This document shows, one piece after another, positions 41,384 through 50,537 of a DNA stretch of 64,000 bases (the first letter of the stretch is position 1; every line of letters starts with the position of its first letter). A program made the position numbers and the translations under genes. The stretch is from the NCBI RefSeq assembly GCF_008704655.1, contig NZ_CP023688.1:2356001-2420000 (forward strand), written 5' to 3'. This DNA is from Streptomyces rimosus (GTDB taxonomy: Bacteria; Actinomycetota; Actinomycetes; Streptomycetales; Streptomycetaceae). Under the pieces are notes generated by a model, which saw only the letters and a list, made by a program, of their open reading frames with translations, had not been told where the DNA came from and made no database searches.

Positions 41384-42712
41384 TCAGACCCCCTTCGCGG
41401 CCCTCTCCAAAATCACCACACACTCCACATGATGCGTCACGGGAAACAAATCAAACGCCCGCATCCTCCGCGGCACATACCCCTCCCCCGCGAAGTACTT
41501 CAAATCCCGCGCCAGCGCAGCCGGATCGCAAGCCACGTACGCGATACGCCTCGCCCCCAACGACGCCAGATGCGCAACCGTCTGTCGCCCGGCCCCCGCC
41601 CGCGGCGGGTCCAGAACAATCAGGTCCACGTCCGAGATGCCCGTACGCGGAAGCACCTGCTCGACCTTTCCGTGCTCGATGCGCACGCGGTCCAGGTCCT
41701 GCAGATTGTGGCGGGCGTCCTCCACTGCCCGCTTGCTGCTCTCGATGCCGAGGACGGCGCCCTTTTCGCCGACGCGGTCGGCCAGTGCGCCCGTGAAAAG
41801 GCCGACGCCGCAGTACAGGTCGAGGGCCATGTCGCCCTTCTTCGGCATCAGGCCCTGCATGACGGCTTCCACCAGGAGGTCGGCGGCCTTGGGGTGGACC
41901 TGCCAGAAGCCGCTGTTGGCCACGCGCCAGGTGCGGTCGGCGGCGCGTTCGCGGACGAAGGGGCGACCGTGGACGCGGTGGATGCCGCCGTCCTTTTCGC
42001 CCACGCGGAGGACGGAGACGGGCTTGTCGAGTTCGACGATGGGGAGGCGGCCGCCGGGGCGGGGGGTCAGGACGACCTGGCGGTCGTTCGAGCCGGTGGC
42101 GGCGATGGCCTCGACCGTCGCGATCTGAGGCCAGTCGCGCTTTTCGATGCCGAGTTCCGAGACGCCCGGCGCCGCGATCAGGCAGTGGTCGATGGGCTGG
42201 ACTTCGTGGGAGCGGTGCTTGCGCAGGCCCACGCGGCCTTCGGCGTCAATGGCGTACTGGACGCGGGTGCGCCAGGCCGGGACCTCGCCCTTGGGGACCT
42301 TGTCGCCCGGGGCCGGTTCGACGGTTCCGTCCCAGCGGGCCTCCTCGGGGGTGAGGCCGGCCAGGCGGGACAGCTGCTCGGTGATCACGTCGGCCTTCAG
42401 GCGGCGCTGGGCGCCGGGGGCGGCGTGCTGCCAGTCGCAGCCGCCACACTTGCCGGGGCCCGAGAAGGGGCAGGGGGCTTCGATGCGGTCCTTGGACGGG
42501 GTGAGGATCTCGACCGCGTCGGCGCGCAGGAAGCGGGCGCCTTCCTCGCCGTCGGTGACGCGGGCCACGACGCGTTCGCCGGGGAGGGCGTGCCGTACGA
42601 AGAGGACCTGGCCTTCGTCCGTACGGGCGATGCAGTGGCCGCCGTGCGCGACGGGGCCGACCTCGACCTCGTACTCCTCGCCTACCAGCGACTTCTTGGG
42701 TTCGGTCTGCAT
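41384..42712 (-). CDS. TrmA/RumA-type RNA 5-methyluridine methyltransferase, 442 aa
   Basis: SAM-dependent methyltransferase of RNA uracil C5 (rRNA or tRNA). It has an N-terminal TRAM domain (about 8-65, GPVAHGGHCIAR), an iron-sulfur Cys cluster CPFSGPGKCGGC, the RNA-contacting NSGFWQVHP, the SAM motif LDLYCGVGLFTG, DPPRAG, and the catalytic nucleophile in YVACDPAALARDL. The length matches RumA-type enzymes. ATG 42712 has GGAG upstream. It is on the same strand as the transporter gene 168 bp upstream. From memory this gene and its right-hand neighbours form a conserved core block in Streptomyces, so it marks the return to chromosomal backbone. The exact RNA target cannot be read from sequence. 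Confidence 0.92.
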   Translation of the reverse strand: MQTEPKKSLVGEEYEVEVGPVAHGGHCIARTDEGQVLFVRHALPGERVVARVTDGEEGARFLRADAVEILTPSKDRIEAPCPFSGPGKCGGCDWQHAAPGAQRRLKADVITEQLSRLAGLTPEEARWDGTVEPAPGDKVPKGEVPAWRTRVQYAIDAEGRVGLRKHRSHEVQPIDHCLIAAPGVSELGIEKRDWPQIATVEAIAATGSNDRQVVLTPRPGGRLPIVELDKPVSVLRVGEKDGGIHRVHGRPFVRERAADRTWRVANSGFWQVHPKAADLLVEAVMQGLMPKKGDMALDLYCGVGLFTGALADRVGEKGAVLGIESSKRAVEDARHNLQDLDRVRIEHGKVEQVLPRTGISDVDLIVLDPPRAGAGRQTVAHLASLGARRIAYVACDPAALARDLKYFAGEGYVPRRMRAFDLFPVTHHVECVVILERAAKGV

Positions 42713-42827
42713 GGTGGGGGAGCTCCTGGGTGGGTGGAGGAAGGGGTACGGGGCGGCCGATGCCGACCTGCAAGTCTACGGGGCGAGTGGGCGGAGTCCG
42801 AACCGGACGGGGGGAGCGGAAGCGCAA

Positions 42828-42861
42828 GGGCCCGGACCCACCGGTTGGCAGGCCCGGGCCC
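42828..42861. terminator. Hairpin after the KimA-like gene
   Basis: GGGCCCGG (42828-42835) pairs with CCGGGCCC (42854-42861) around an 18-nt loop that can itself partly pair. It lies 20 bp beyond the stop of the leftward transporter gene, where a factor-independent terminator is expected, although it lacks a T-run. Confidence 0.4.
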
Positions 42862-42880
42862 CGGGCAGTGCGGCGCGCGG

Positions 42881-44932
42881 TTACTTCCGCGTAGCCGCCT
42901 TCTCCTTCTTGGGCTGTGACACCGGGCCCCGCCGGACGGCTCCCGGCGCGTTCCACTCCGCGCGCTTGCGGGCGCGGCGTTTGGCGGCTTCGGAGGAGTC
43001 GAGCTGCCAGGGGACGGAGGTCACCATCACGCCGGGGGTGAACAGGAGGCGGCCCTTGAGGCGGAGGGCGCTCTGGTTGTGGAGGAGGTGTTCGTACCAG
43101 TGGCCGACGACGTACTCGGGGATGTAGACGGAGACGGCGTCGCGCGGGCTCTCGCGGCGCAGGGACTTCACGTAGTCGATGATGGGGCGGGTGATCTCGC
43201 GGTAGGGGGACGCGAGGACCTTCAGGGGGACGTCGAGGTTGCGGCGTTCCCACTCGGCCTTGAGGGCCTTGGTCTCGGCGGCGTCCACGTCGACGCTGAC
43301 CGCCTCCAGGGTGTCCGAGCGCATCAGCTTGGCGTAGCTGAGGGCGCGCAGGGTGGGCTTGTGGACCTTGGAGACCAGGACGATCGAGTGGACGCGGGAC
43401 GGGCGTACCGCTTCGTCACCGGGGACGTCCTCGGCGGCGATCTCCTCGGCGACCCGGTCGTAGTGGCGGCGGATCGCGGTCATGGTGGCGTAGAAGATGA
43501 CCATGCCGAGGACGGCGACCCAGGCGCCGTGGGTGAACTTCGTCAGCAGCACGACGACCAGCACCAGGCCGGTGAGGCTGGCGCCGAAGGCGTTGATCGC
43601 GCGGGAGCGGTGCATCCGGCGGCGCTTGGCCTGGTCCTTCTCGGCGCTCAGGTGGCGGTTCCAGTGGCGGACCATGCCGACCTGGCTGAGCGTGAAGGAG
43701 ACGAAGACGCCGACGATGTAGAGCTGGATCAGGCGGGTGGAGTCCGCGCCGTAGAGGTAGACGAGGACGATGGCCGCGCCGGCCAGCAGCACGATGCCGT
43801 TGGAGAAGGCGAGGCGGTCGCCGCGGGTGTGCAGCTGGCGCGGCAGGTAGCGGTCCTGGGCGAGGATCGAGCCGAGCAGCGGGAAGCCGTTGTACGCGGT
43901 GTTCGCGGCCAGGAAGAGCACCAGGGCGGTGGCGGCGGCGAGCACGACGAAGAAGAACGTGCCGTCGCCGAAGACCGCGGCGGCGACCTGCGAGATGACC
44001 GGGTTCTGGGTGTAGCCGGGGCCGACCGGGACGCCGTTGTGCAGCAGGTCCGTGGCCGGGGTCTCCGCCATCTTCACGTTGGTGGCCATGGCCAGGCCGA
44101 TGATGCCGCAGAACATGGTGACGGCCAGGCCGCCCATGAGGGCCAGGGTGGTGGCGGCGTTCTTGGACTTGGGCTTGCGGAAGGCCGGGACGCCGTTGGA
44201 GATCGCCTCGACGCCGGTGAGCGCGGCGCAGCCGGAGGAGAAGGCGCGCAGCAGGAGGAAGACCAGGGCGAAGCCGGCGAGGCCGCCCTGTTCGGCGTGG
44301 ATGGTGAAGTCGGCGGTGGGCGCCTTCATGGTGTCGCCCATGATCACGCCGCGCACCACGCCCCAGATGATCATGATGAAGACGCCGGCGACGAAGATGT
44401 ACGTCGGGATCGCGAAGAGCTTGCCCGACTCCTTGACGCCGCGCAGGTTCATCAGTGTCAGCAGCACGATCATGGCGATCGCGCACAGTGACTTGTGCTC
44501 GGTGACGAACGGGATCGCCGAGCCCAGGTTCTCCACCCCGGAGGAGATGGAGACGGCGACGGTCAGGACGTAGTCGACCAGCAGGGCGCTGGCGACGGTC
44601 AGTCCGGCCTTGGGCCCGAGGTTGGTGTTGGCGACCTCGTAGTCACCGCCGCCGCTCGGGTAGGCGTGCACGTTCTGCCGGTAGGACGCCACGACCGTGA
44701 ACATCAGCACCACGACCGCGACCGCGATCCAGGGGCTGAAGTGGTACGCCGACACACCCGCGACGGACAGGACGAGCAGCACCTCGCCCGGGGCGTAGGC
44801 CACGGACGAGAGCGGGTCGGAGGCGAACACGGGGAGCGCGATGCGCTTGGGGAGAAGGGTCTCTCCGAGCTTGTCGCTGCGCAGTGCGCGCCCGATAAGG
44901 ATCCGTTTGGGCACGTCGGTCAGTTTGGACAC
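42881..44932 (-). CDS. APC-superfamily transporter, KimA-like potassium importer, 683 aa
   Basis: Inner-membrane proton-coupled transporter. It matches the KimA/YdaO branch rather than generic amino-acid permeases: FASDPLSSVAYAPGEVL in the first helix, AYPSGGGDYEVANTNLG, and YVLTVAVSISSGVENL. About twelve transmembrane segments are followed by a cytosolic C-terminal domain (about 510-660) like the universal-stress-type domain of KimA. The GTG start at 44932 encodes VSKLTDVPKRILIGR, a cytosolic N-terminus. The 261-bp upstream region carries two copies of TTCTTAACG, a word also found before the trkA pair at 57.0 kb. Potassium as substrate is inferred from family resemblance and from the many potassium-linked genes nearby; an amino-acid substrate is the alternative. 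Confidence 0.82.
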   Translation of the reverse strand: MSKLTDVPKRILIGRALRSDKLGETLLPKRIALPVFASDPLSSVAYAPGEVLLVLSVAGVSAYHFSPWIAVAVVVLMFTVVASYRQNVHAYPSGGGDYEVANTNLGPKAGLTVASALLVDYVLTVAVSISSGVENLGSAIPFVTEHKSLCAIAMIVLLTLMNLRGVKESGKLFAIPTYIFVAGVFIMIIWGVVRGVIMGDTMKAPTADFTIHAEQGGLAGFALVFLLLRAFSSGCAALTGVEAISNGVPAFRKPKSKNAATTLALMGGLAVTMFCGIIGLAMATNVKMAETPATDLLHNGVPVGPGYTQNPVISQVAAAVFGDGTFFFVVLAAATALVLFLAANTAYNGFPLLGSILAQDRYLPRQLHTRGDRLAFSNGIVLLAGAAIVLVYLYGADSTRLIQLYIVGVFVSFTLSQVGMVRHWNRHLSAEKDQAKRRRMHRSRAINAFGASLTGLVLVVVLLTKFTHGAWVAVLGMVIFYATMTAIRRHYDRVAEEIAAEDVPGDEAVRPSRVHSIVLVSKVHKPTLRALSYAKLMRSDTLEAVSVDVDAAETKALKAEWERRNLDVPLKVLASPYREITRPIIDYVKSLRRESPRDAVSVYIPEYVVGHWYEHLLHNQSALRLKGRLLFTPGVMVTSVPWQLDSSEAAKRRARKRAEWNAPGAVRRGPVSQPKKEKAATRK

Positions 44933-45105
44933 GCAGAGGATGCTAAGCCTTCGTCAAGGTGGTCGCCCACCCGCCACCCGTGTGGGCGGCGGCGATGAGC
45001 CCGTATGCCAGCACCGCGATCCGCGGCCTCGACGGCCACCAGCGCTTTCATCGTCCCTGCACAGCGCGGGCCGACGCCGCCGGTCCCCTTCTCCTTCTCT
45101 ACGGC

Positions 45106-45182
45106 TTCTTAACGCCGGGCGTTTTCCATGCCTCCGTGAAGACCGCCGTCCGGAGCCGCGGGATTTCTACGCTTTCTTAACG
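45106..45182. repeat. Direct repeat in the KimA-like gene's promoter region
   Basis: TCTACGGCTTCTTAACG and TCTACGCTTTCTTAACG (15 of 17 identical) end at 45114 and 45182, 68 bp apart. The TTCTTAACG core recurs at 57016-57024 before trkA. Such AT-rich words are rare here, so they may be regulator sites or promoter elements. Confidence 0.5.
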
Positions 45183-45193
45183 GGCCGGGCCGC

Positions 45194-48100
45194 TCACACC
45201 TTCTCGATCACTCGGGATCTCCACATCTCTTTCACCTCGGCCCAGCGCCGCGCCTGCCCGGGGCCGAGGCGCCCGCGCAGTTCGGCCAGCTTCAGCAGAT
45301 TCGCCTCGGCGCCGGTGGTGAGGGTCTGTGCCTCGCCCCGGTAGTGGTCGTCGACGAGCGACGCGAGCTCCGTGTCGTTCATCACGGGGACCAGGCGCGC
45401 CGCCATCTTGTTGGTGTTGCGGTACGACCCCTGGAGGAGGAACGGCGGCTCGGTGCGGGTGGCGTCCGCCTGGGCGGCGGAGGCGATGTAGGCGCGGTTG
45501 ACGTCGAGGGCGACCGCGCGGACATGGAGGAGACCGCGCAGTACGGAGACGGTCTCGCGCAGCTCGGCCGTGCCGTAGGGGTGGGCGAGCCGGTCGGCGC
45601 GTACGGAGTCGTCGCCCTCGGCCATCCGGACCAGCAGGTCGAGGTCGGCGCGGTCGCGGGCGGCGAGCGGGGCGAGGACCGGGTTGGCGGTCAGGGCGTT
45701 CTCGATGTGCGAGTGGGCGAAGAGCGCTTCCTTGCCGCTGAGCACGTCGCCGAGGTTCCACACGTCCGCGCGGTTGGCGAGCATGTCCGGCAGGCGGAAG
45801 CGCCGGCCCGACTCGGTGTACGGGTTGCCCGCCATGCACACGGCGAAGCGCTTGCCGCGCAGGTCGTACGTACGGGCCTGGCCGTCCCGGACCCCGTCCA
45901 TCCGCCGCTGCGCGTCGCACAGCGGGATGAACTTCTGGAGCAGTTCCGGCGAGGTGTGCTGGATGTCGTCCAGATAGAGGAGGACGTTGCTGCCCGCCTC
46001 CAGCGCGAACGAGATCTTCTCGACCTCGCGGCGGGCGGCGGCGTCGGGGGCCGCGGCCGGGTCGAGGGAGGTGGTGCGGTGGCCGAGGGCCGGGCCGTCC
46101 ACCGTGACCAGGAGGAGGCCGAGGCGGGCCGCCACGTATTCCATGAGCGTCGTCTTGCCGTAGCCGGGCGGCGACAGCAGCAGGAGCAGGCCCTGACTGT
46201 CGGTACGGCGCCCCTCCCCCGCGGTGGTGCCCAGTTGTTTGGCGAAGTTGTCGCCGATCAGTGGCAGGTAGACCTCGTCGATCAGGCGGTTGCGGACGAA
46301 ACCGGACATGACCTCGGGCCGGTAGGTGTCCAGGCGGAGCCGGTCGCGTTCGGCGGCGAGCAGTTCGGCGCGGCGGCGGGTGTAGGCGCGGTGCGCCGGG
46401 ACGCGGATTCGGCGGAACGTTTCGGTCCGGGTCAGCAGCTCGTCCAGTCGTACGGGAAGGGTGCCCCCGGCGGTGATCCGCGGGTGGCTGCCGAGCAGGC
46501 CGGGTACGTCGGCGGCGGTGGCCGCGGAAAGGTCGCGCCGGTCCAGGGCCGGGCCGCAGACCTCGATCGCGGTGGCCTCGGGCAGCGCGTCCGGCGCGGT
46601 GCCGCGCGCCTCGGTGTACGCGCCGAGCCAGGCGGTGACGAGCTGGTGGCGGGCGGCCAGGTCCCCGTCGAGGGCGCGCAGGTCCGCGGCGAACTCCTGG
46701 AGGGCGGGCGCGTCCGGCCCGCCGAGGGCCTGCCGGAATCCGGCGAGCAGGTCGCGGGCGGCGGCGCTGGTGGCGAAGCGGGGGCGGGCGGCGGCGGACG
46801 GGTCCGCGTCGGCCGGTTCGGCCAGCTCGCGCATGAGGTAGTCGCCGAGGCCGGAGAGGAGGGCCGGGTCGGGTACGGACACAGATGCGTCATCCGTGGT
46901 GCACGCGCCCGGGGCACCCGCCGGACCGTACAGCCCCGTCTCCCCCATGAACCCGACCGCTGCCGCCTCGATCTCCTCGGCCAGCGCTCCCCACCCGGGC
47001 GCCGGCCCGAATACGGACCGGGCGCGCGCGAGGGAGCGGGCGCGGGTGGTCCACAGCGCGCGGGCTCGGTCGTCGGTGCCGTACGCCCAGAAGAGCTGGG
47101 CCGCGGCGCGCAGGTGCGGCGGGTAGCGCAGGGGCCCGGCGTCCGTGTGCAGACGGAGCAGGGTGGCGAGGATCGCGGTGGCGTCGTGGTCGTGGACGCC
47201 CCGGTCGTACCCCTCGTCGTACCGGGCCTCGGCCACCTTGCGTACCAGCGGCAGCAGCGCGTCGGCAGCCGCCGCCTCCTGGAGCGCGGCGAGGTCCGGG
47301 ACCGTCTCCGCCCCGTCTCCCGCGAAGATCAGTGCGGCCAGGTGCTCGGCCCGGTAGACCTGCGGGGATTCGGAGACCAGCGGCTGGTCCCAGAAGGCGC
47401 GGTGGGCGGACAGGCGCGCGTCGTGCACGGGCGCGCGGTAGTCGGTGCCGGTGACGGCGTAGGCGAGGCCGTCCCGGTGCGGGACCAGCGTCAGGTCGAC
47501 GGGCTGAGTGTTGACGGCGAAGCGGTGGCGGCCGAGCCGGATGGTGCCGGTGGCGTCGTAGAGGTCGGTGCGGTCGCGCAGCGCGCGGACCGCTTCCTGG
47601 CGCGCGGCGGCCAGACGCCCGTCCAGTTCGTCGGCGCGGACGCCGTCGCCGAGGTCGCGCAGTTCGCCGGCGGTGGCCCGGACCTTCGCGGCGAGCGGGT
47701 CGGCGGCGAAGAAGGCGTGGACGTCGTCGAGGGAGGTGAGGGCGGCGGCGCGGCGGGTGACGGTGGCCAGGACGCGGGCGGCCGATCCGGCGAGCCGGTC
47801 GGTGTGCCGGGCGCGGGCGTCGAGCTGGGCCTGTTTGCGGGCGGCGAACGCCTCGTGGATCTCCTCGCGCTGCGCGGCGATCCGTTCCAGGTGCGCGTCG
47901 GACGCGCCGAAGCGCGCTTCGAGGTTCTCCAGTTGCAGGAGCAGACGGCCGAGTTCGTCGTCGCACGCCTCGGGTGTGCCGGCCGCGGCCAGTGCGCCCG
48001 CCACGGCCTGTCCGAGCAGCGCGAGCCGGGCCGCGAACTCCTCGCGGCCCTCCGCGTCGAGCAGTTCCCGGCGCCGGGCCTCCAGGGTGGCGCGGGCCCG

Positions 48101-50191
48101 GTTGACGGCGCCGAGCACGTCGCCCGCGCGGGTCAGGACGGCGGTCCGTACGGTGGTGTCGGCGATGTCGAGGGTGCCGACGACCTCGGTGACCACGCGC
48201 AGTCCTTCGGCCTGGGCGTCGATGCGCGCGGCCAGCGGTTCGGCGTCGGCGGCGGTGGCGACCGCGGCGGCTTCGGCGGTCAGCTCGGCGACGGCGCGGT
48301 GGGTGGCGGCGAAGGCGTCCTCGCCGCTGAAGAAGGCGACGGCGCGGCGTCCGGCGTCGGCCAGGTCGTCGGCGAGGCCGGCGGAGAGTTCCGCGAGCCG
48401 GTCCAGGTCGATGTGGCGGGTCTCGCGCAGGGTTTCCAGGTGGCCCTGGGCGTGGCGCAGTTCGGTGAGGCCATTGACCCACGCGTCGGCGGTCGTGGGC
48501 TGCTCGCCGCGGATGCGCCGGACCAGCGCGGTGGTGCGTTCGGTGGCCTCCGCCAGCGCGGTCGCGGCCCGGTGCCGCAGTTCGGTGACGCGTGCGAACT
48601 CCTCGACGACCTGGTGGGCGGCGGCCCGTACGGCTTCCAGCGGCTCGCCCAGCGCGCCGAGGTCCGCCTCGTCCAGCCAGTGGTGGCGGTCGGCGACCCG
48701 GGCGGCCGCCGCGGCGATGGCCTCGAACACCGGTCCCGCCGGGGCCATGTCGGTGGCCATCCGGGCGACCGAGAGCGCGTCGGACACACCGCGTACCAGC
48801 TCGGCGTTGCCGACGCGGGCCAGCGGGCCGCCGCCGGACGGCTGCGCCGCGGCGTGCGCGTCGGAGGTGAACGGGGTGCGCCAGATCTGGACCGGGTGGA
48901 CGCGGCCGGGCTCCCCGGCGCCGCGCAGGACGGCCAGGGTGCCGTCGTCGAGAAGCGCGTGGCCGTACGCGGTCAGCGGGGTGGCGGCCTCCTCGCGGAC
49001 GAGGTTGTACGGGAGGAGCAGGGTGCGGCCGTCGGCGCGGTCGTGGAAGGCGTAGAGGACGTCCTCGCCGTTCGGGGAGCGCTGTTCCCGGTCGAAGGCG
49101 AGGCCGGTGGTGTCGGTGTCGAAGATCCGGGTGGTGCCGGTGGTGAGGTAGTGGCCGCCGGGGAAGACGATGCCCTGGTCCTCGGGCAGCGCGCGGCACG
49201 CCTGCCCGATGGCGTCGATGCGGCGTACGTCCCGGGTGCGGGTGTTGAAGACGAGGTGGCGGTGTCCGGATTCCTTGTACGGCCGGACCCGCACCAGGAT
49301 CAGCGGCCCGACGCGCGCGTGCGCGACCTCGGCGTCGGCGAGGGACTGGAGGGGTTCGTCCACCGGCTCGGAGTAGAGGCCGTCGGCCGTCTCCGTGTCG
49401 GGCTCGGCCTTCAGGGTGAGCGCGCCGCCCGCGGTCGAGAGGAACACCTCGTCCTCTATGGACAGCTGCGGAAAGCGGCCCGGTATCTGGTTCTCGCGGG
49501 TGGCGGGCGTCCACGGGAAGTCGTGGGCGGGCGGGGCGGTGTGGTCGCGGTCGCCCTTGGCGTCGAGGTAGACGGGCGCCGCGTCCCCGGCCGTGGGGAG
49601 CTTCCAGCGCAGGACGCGCAGGTCATCGAGGCGTTCGCCGGTCTGGAAGACGGCGAGCAGCAGGGTGCCCGTACGGCGGAGCCGGAGCAGTCGGGCCTGT
49701 CGGTAGTAGCGGTACAGCTCCTCGAAGTCCCGCTGGAAGCGCGGGTCGTCCAGGAGTCCGGGCAGTGCGTCGGTGTCCGCCGGTTCAAGGCGTACGTCGT
49801 CCTCGCCGACATGAATGCGGTGCAGGGCGAAGACGTCCGGGACGGTGGTCGCGGGCGCGCCGGGCTCCGGCAGCCCGTTGCGGCCGGTCAGCAGCAGACC
49901 GCCGACCGCCACCGCGTCGCGGAGGACGACCGGGTCGGCGGTGTGCACACGGCCGGTGCCGAGCAGGGCGAGGTCCGTACCGCCGAAGGTCGCAACGCGG
50001 CGGGCGTTGAGGTCACGGGCCCGCCCGGCGAGGTCGGCGGCGGCGCGCGCGAGACGGTCGCGCAGCACCTCGTACGTACCGTCGGCGAGGCCGCCGCCGT
50101 GGCCGGGAGCCTGGTCCGGCGCACCGGCGTCCGTCTCCGCCACGGGGTTCTGCGCGGTGTCCCGCCCGGCGTCCTGTACGAGGTCCTGCAC
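45194..50191 (-). CDS. Large AAA+ ATPase of the DUF3686 'DNA repair ATPase' type, 1665 aa
   Basis: The N-terminal half (about 35-480) has the beta-propeller-like repeats seen in DUF3686 proteins (VGPLILVRVRPYKESG, RDVRRIDAIG). It is followed by a long Ala/Arg/Glu-rich helical, probably coiled-coil region (about 500-850). The C-terminal third holds the AAA+ module: Walker A SPPGYGKTT with Lys1346, Walker B VLLYLDDIQ, and a sensor region AVCMAGNPYTESG. The databank name 'DNA repair ATPase' has little support. This family is usually encoded beside flotillin or PspA genes, which points to membrane remodelling or envelope stress. GTG 50191 follows AGGAGA. It is last in the NfeD-flotillin-ATPase operon. 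The downstream partner and substrate are unknown. Confidence 0.85.
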   Translation of the reverse strand: MQDLVQDAGRDTAQNPVAETDAGAPDQAPGHGGGLADGTYEVLRDRLARAAADLAGRARDLNARRVATFGGTDLALLGTGRVHTADPVVLRDAVAVGGLLLTGRNGLPEPGAPATTVPDVFALHRIHVGEDDVRLEPADTDALPGLLDDPRFQRDFEELYRYYRQARLLRLRRTGTLLLAVFQTGERLDDLRVLRWKLPTAGDAAPVYLDAKGDRDHTAPPAHDFPWTPATRENQIPGRFPQLSIEDEVFLSTAGGALTLKAEPDTETADGLYSEPVDEPLQSLADAEVAHARVGPLILVRVRPYKESGHRHLVFNTRTRDVRRIDAIGQACRALPEDQGIVFPGGHYLTTGTTRIFDTDTTGLAFDREQRSPNGEDVLYAFHDRADGRTLLLPYNLVREEAATPLTAYGHALLDDGTLAVLRGAGEPGRVHPVQIWRTPFTSDAHAAAQPSGGGPLARVGNAELVRGVSDALSVARMATDMAPAGPVFEAIAAAAARVADRHHWLDEADLGALGEPLEAVRAAAHQVVEEFARVTELRHRAATALAEATERTTALVRRIRGEQPTTADAWVNGLTELRHAQGHLETLRETRHIDLDRLAELSAGLADDLADAGRRAVAFFSGEDAFAATHRAVAELTAEAAAVATAADAEPLAARIDAQAEGLRVVTEVVGTLDIADTTVRTAVLTRAGDVLGAVNRARATLEARRRELLDAEGREEFAARLALLGQAVAGALAAAGTPEACDDELGRLLLQLENLEARFGASDAHLERIAAQREEIHEAFAARKQAQLDARARHTDRLAGSAARVLATVTRRAAALTSLDDVHAFFAADPLAAKVRATAGELRDLGDGVRADELDGRLAAARQEAVRALRDRTDLYDATGTIRLGRHRFAVNTQPVDLTLVPHRDGLAYAVTGTDYRAPVHDARLSAHRAFWDQPLVSESPQVYRAEHLAALIFAGDGAETVPDLAALQEAAAADALLPLVRKVAEARYDEGYDRGVHDHDATAILATLLRLHTDAGPLRYPPHLRAAAQLFWAYGTDDRARALWTTRARSLARARSVFGPAPGWGALAEEIEAAAVGFMGETGLYGPAGAPGACTTDDASVSVPDPALLSGLGDYLMRELAEPADADPSAAARPRFATSAAARDLLAGFRQALGGPDAPALQEFAADLRALDGDLAARHQLVTAWLGAYTEARGTAPDALPEATAIEVCGPALDRRDLSAATAADVPGLLGSHPRITAGGTLPVRLDELLTRTETFRRIRVPAHRAYTRRRAELLAAERDRLRLDTYRPEVMSGFVRNRLIDEVYLPLIGDNFAKQLGTTAGEGRRTDSQGLLLLLSPPGYGKTTLMEYVAARLGLLLVTVDGPALGHRTTSLDPAAAPDAAARREVEKISFALEAGSNVLLYLDDIQHTSPELLQKFIPLCDAQRRMDGVRDGQARTYDLRGKRFAVCMAGNPYTESGRRFRLPDMLANRADVWNLGDVLSGKEALFAHSHIENALTANPVLAPLAARDRADLDLLVRMAEGDDSVRADRLAHPYGTAELRETVSVLRGLLHVRAVALDVNRAYIASAAQADATRTEPPFLLQGSYRNTNKMAARLVPVMNDTELASLVDDHYRGEAQTLTTGAEANLLKLAELRGRLGPGQARRWAEVKEMWRSRVIEKV

Positions 50192-50537
50192 GAGATCTTT
50201 CTCCTGTCCCTGGATACGGGCTGGTCTTCAACGCCCGCGGTCCGCACGCGTACGCCAACTCGTGCGCCACCGCACTCTGTTGACACCGTGTACGGGGCGC
50301 CAACCCGCCCCGCACACGGCCGCCCCCGACCACTTCGCCGCGGCGGCCTCGGCGATCCGGGTGCCCGCGAGGCCGTTGGCGTGGGCGGCGTCCAGTACGA
50401 GGTCCTGCCCCTGGATACGGGCTGACCTTCAACCCCCGCGGCCCGCCACATTCCGCACGCGCACGCCACCCCCCGTACCGGCACCACCTGTCGACACCGC
50501 GCATGGGGCGCCACCCCGCCCCGCACGCGGCCCCCCG
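50192..50537. other. Spacer containing a decayed duplicate of the flotillin gene's 3' end
   Basis: 346 bp between flotillin stop and ATPase start. Segment 50347-50407 matches 50585-50642 (inside the flotillin gene, encoding its LLDAAHANGLADTRI tail), and 50207-50240 matches 50408-50441. An imperfect tandem duplication of roughly 200-240 bp therefore fills the spacer. The copy no longer encodes a gene of its own. Confidence 0.75.

Noticed and set aside
44933..45193. c-di-AMP (ydaO-type) riboswitch before the KimA-like gene
   Set aside because: Such elements precede potassium importers in some bacteria, but I could not find the conserved helices or junction sequences here by eye.
45194..50191. 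Annotation of the large ATPase as a DNA repair enzyme
   Set aside because: No nuclease, helicase or SMC features are present; the name derives from database tradition and the flotillin context points to membranes.
45344..50425. A 1693-codon open frame on the plus strand opposite the AAA+ ATPase gene
   Set aside because: Antisense shadow of a high-GC gene; low-complexity Gly/Arg/Val composition and no domain resemblance, while the minus strand encodes a complete ATPase.
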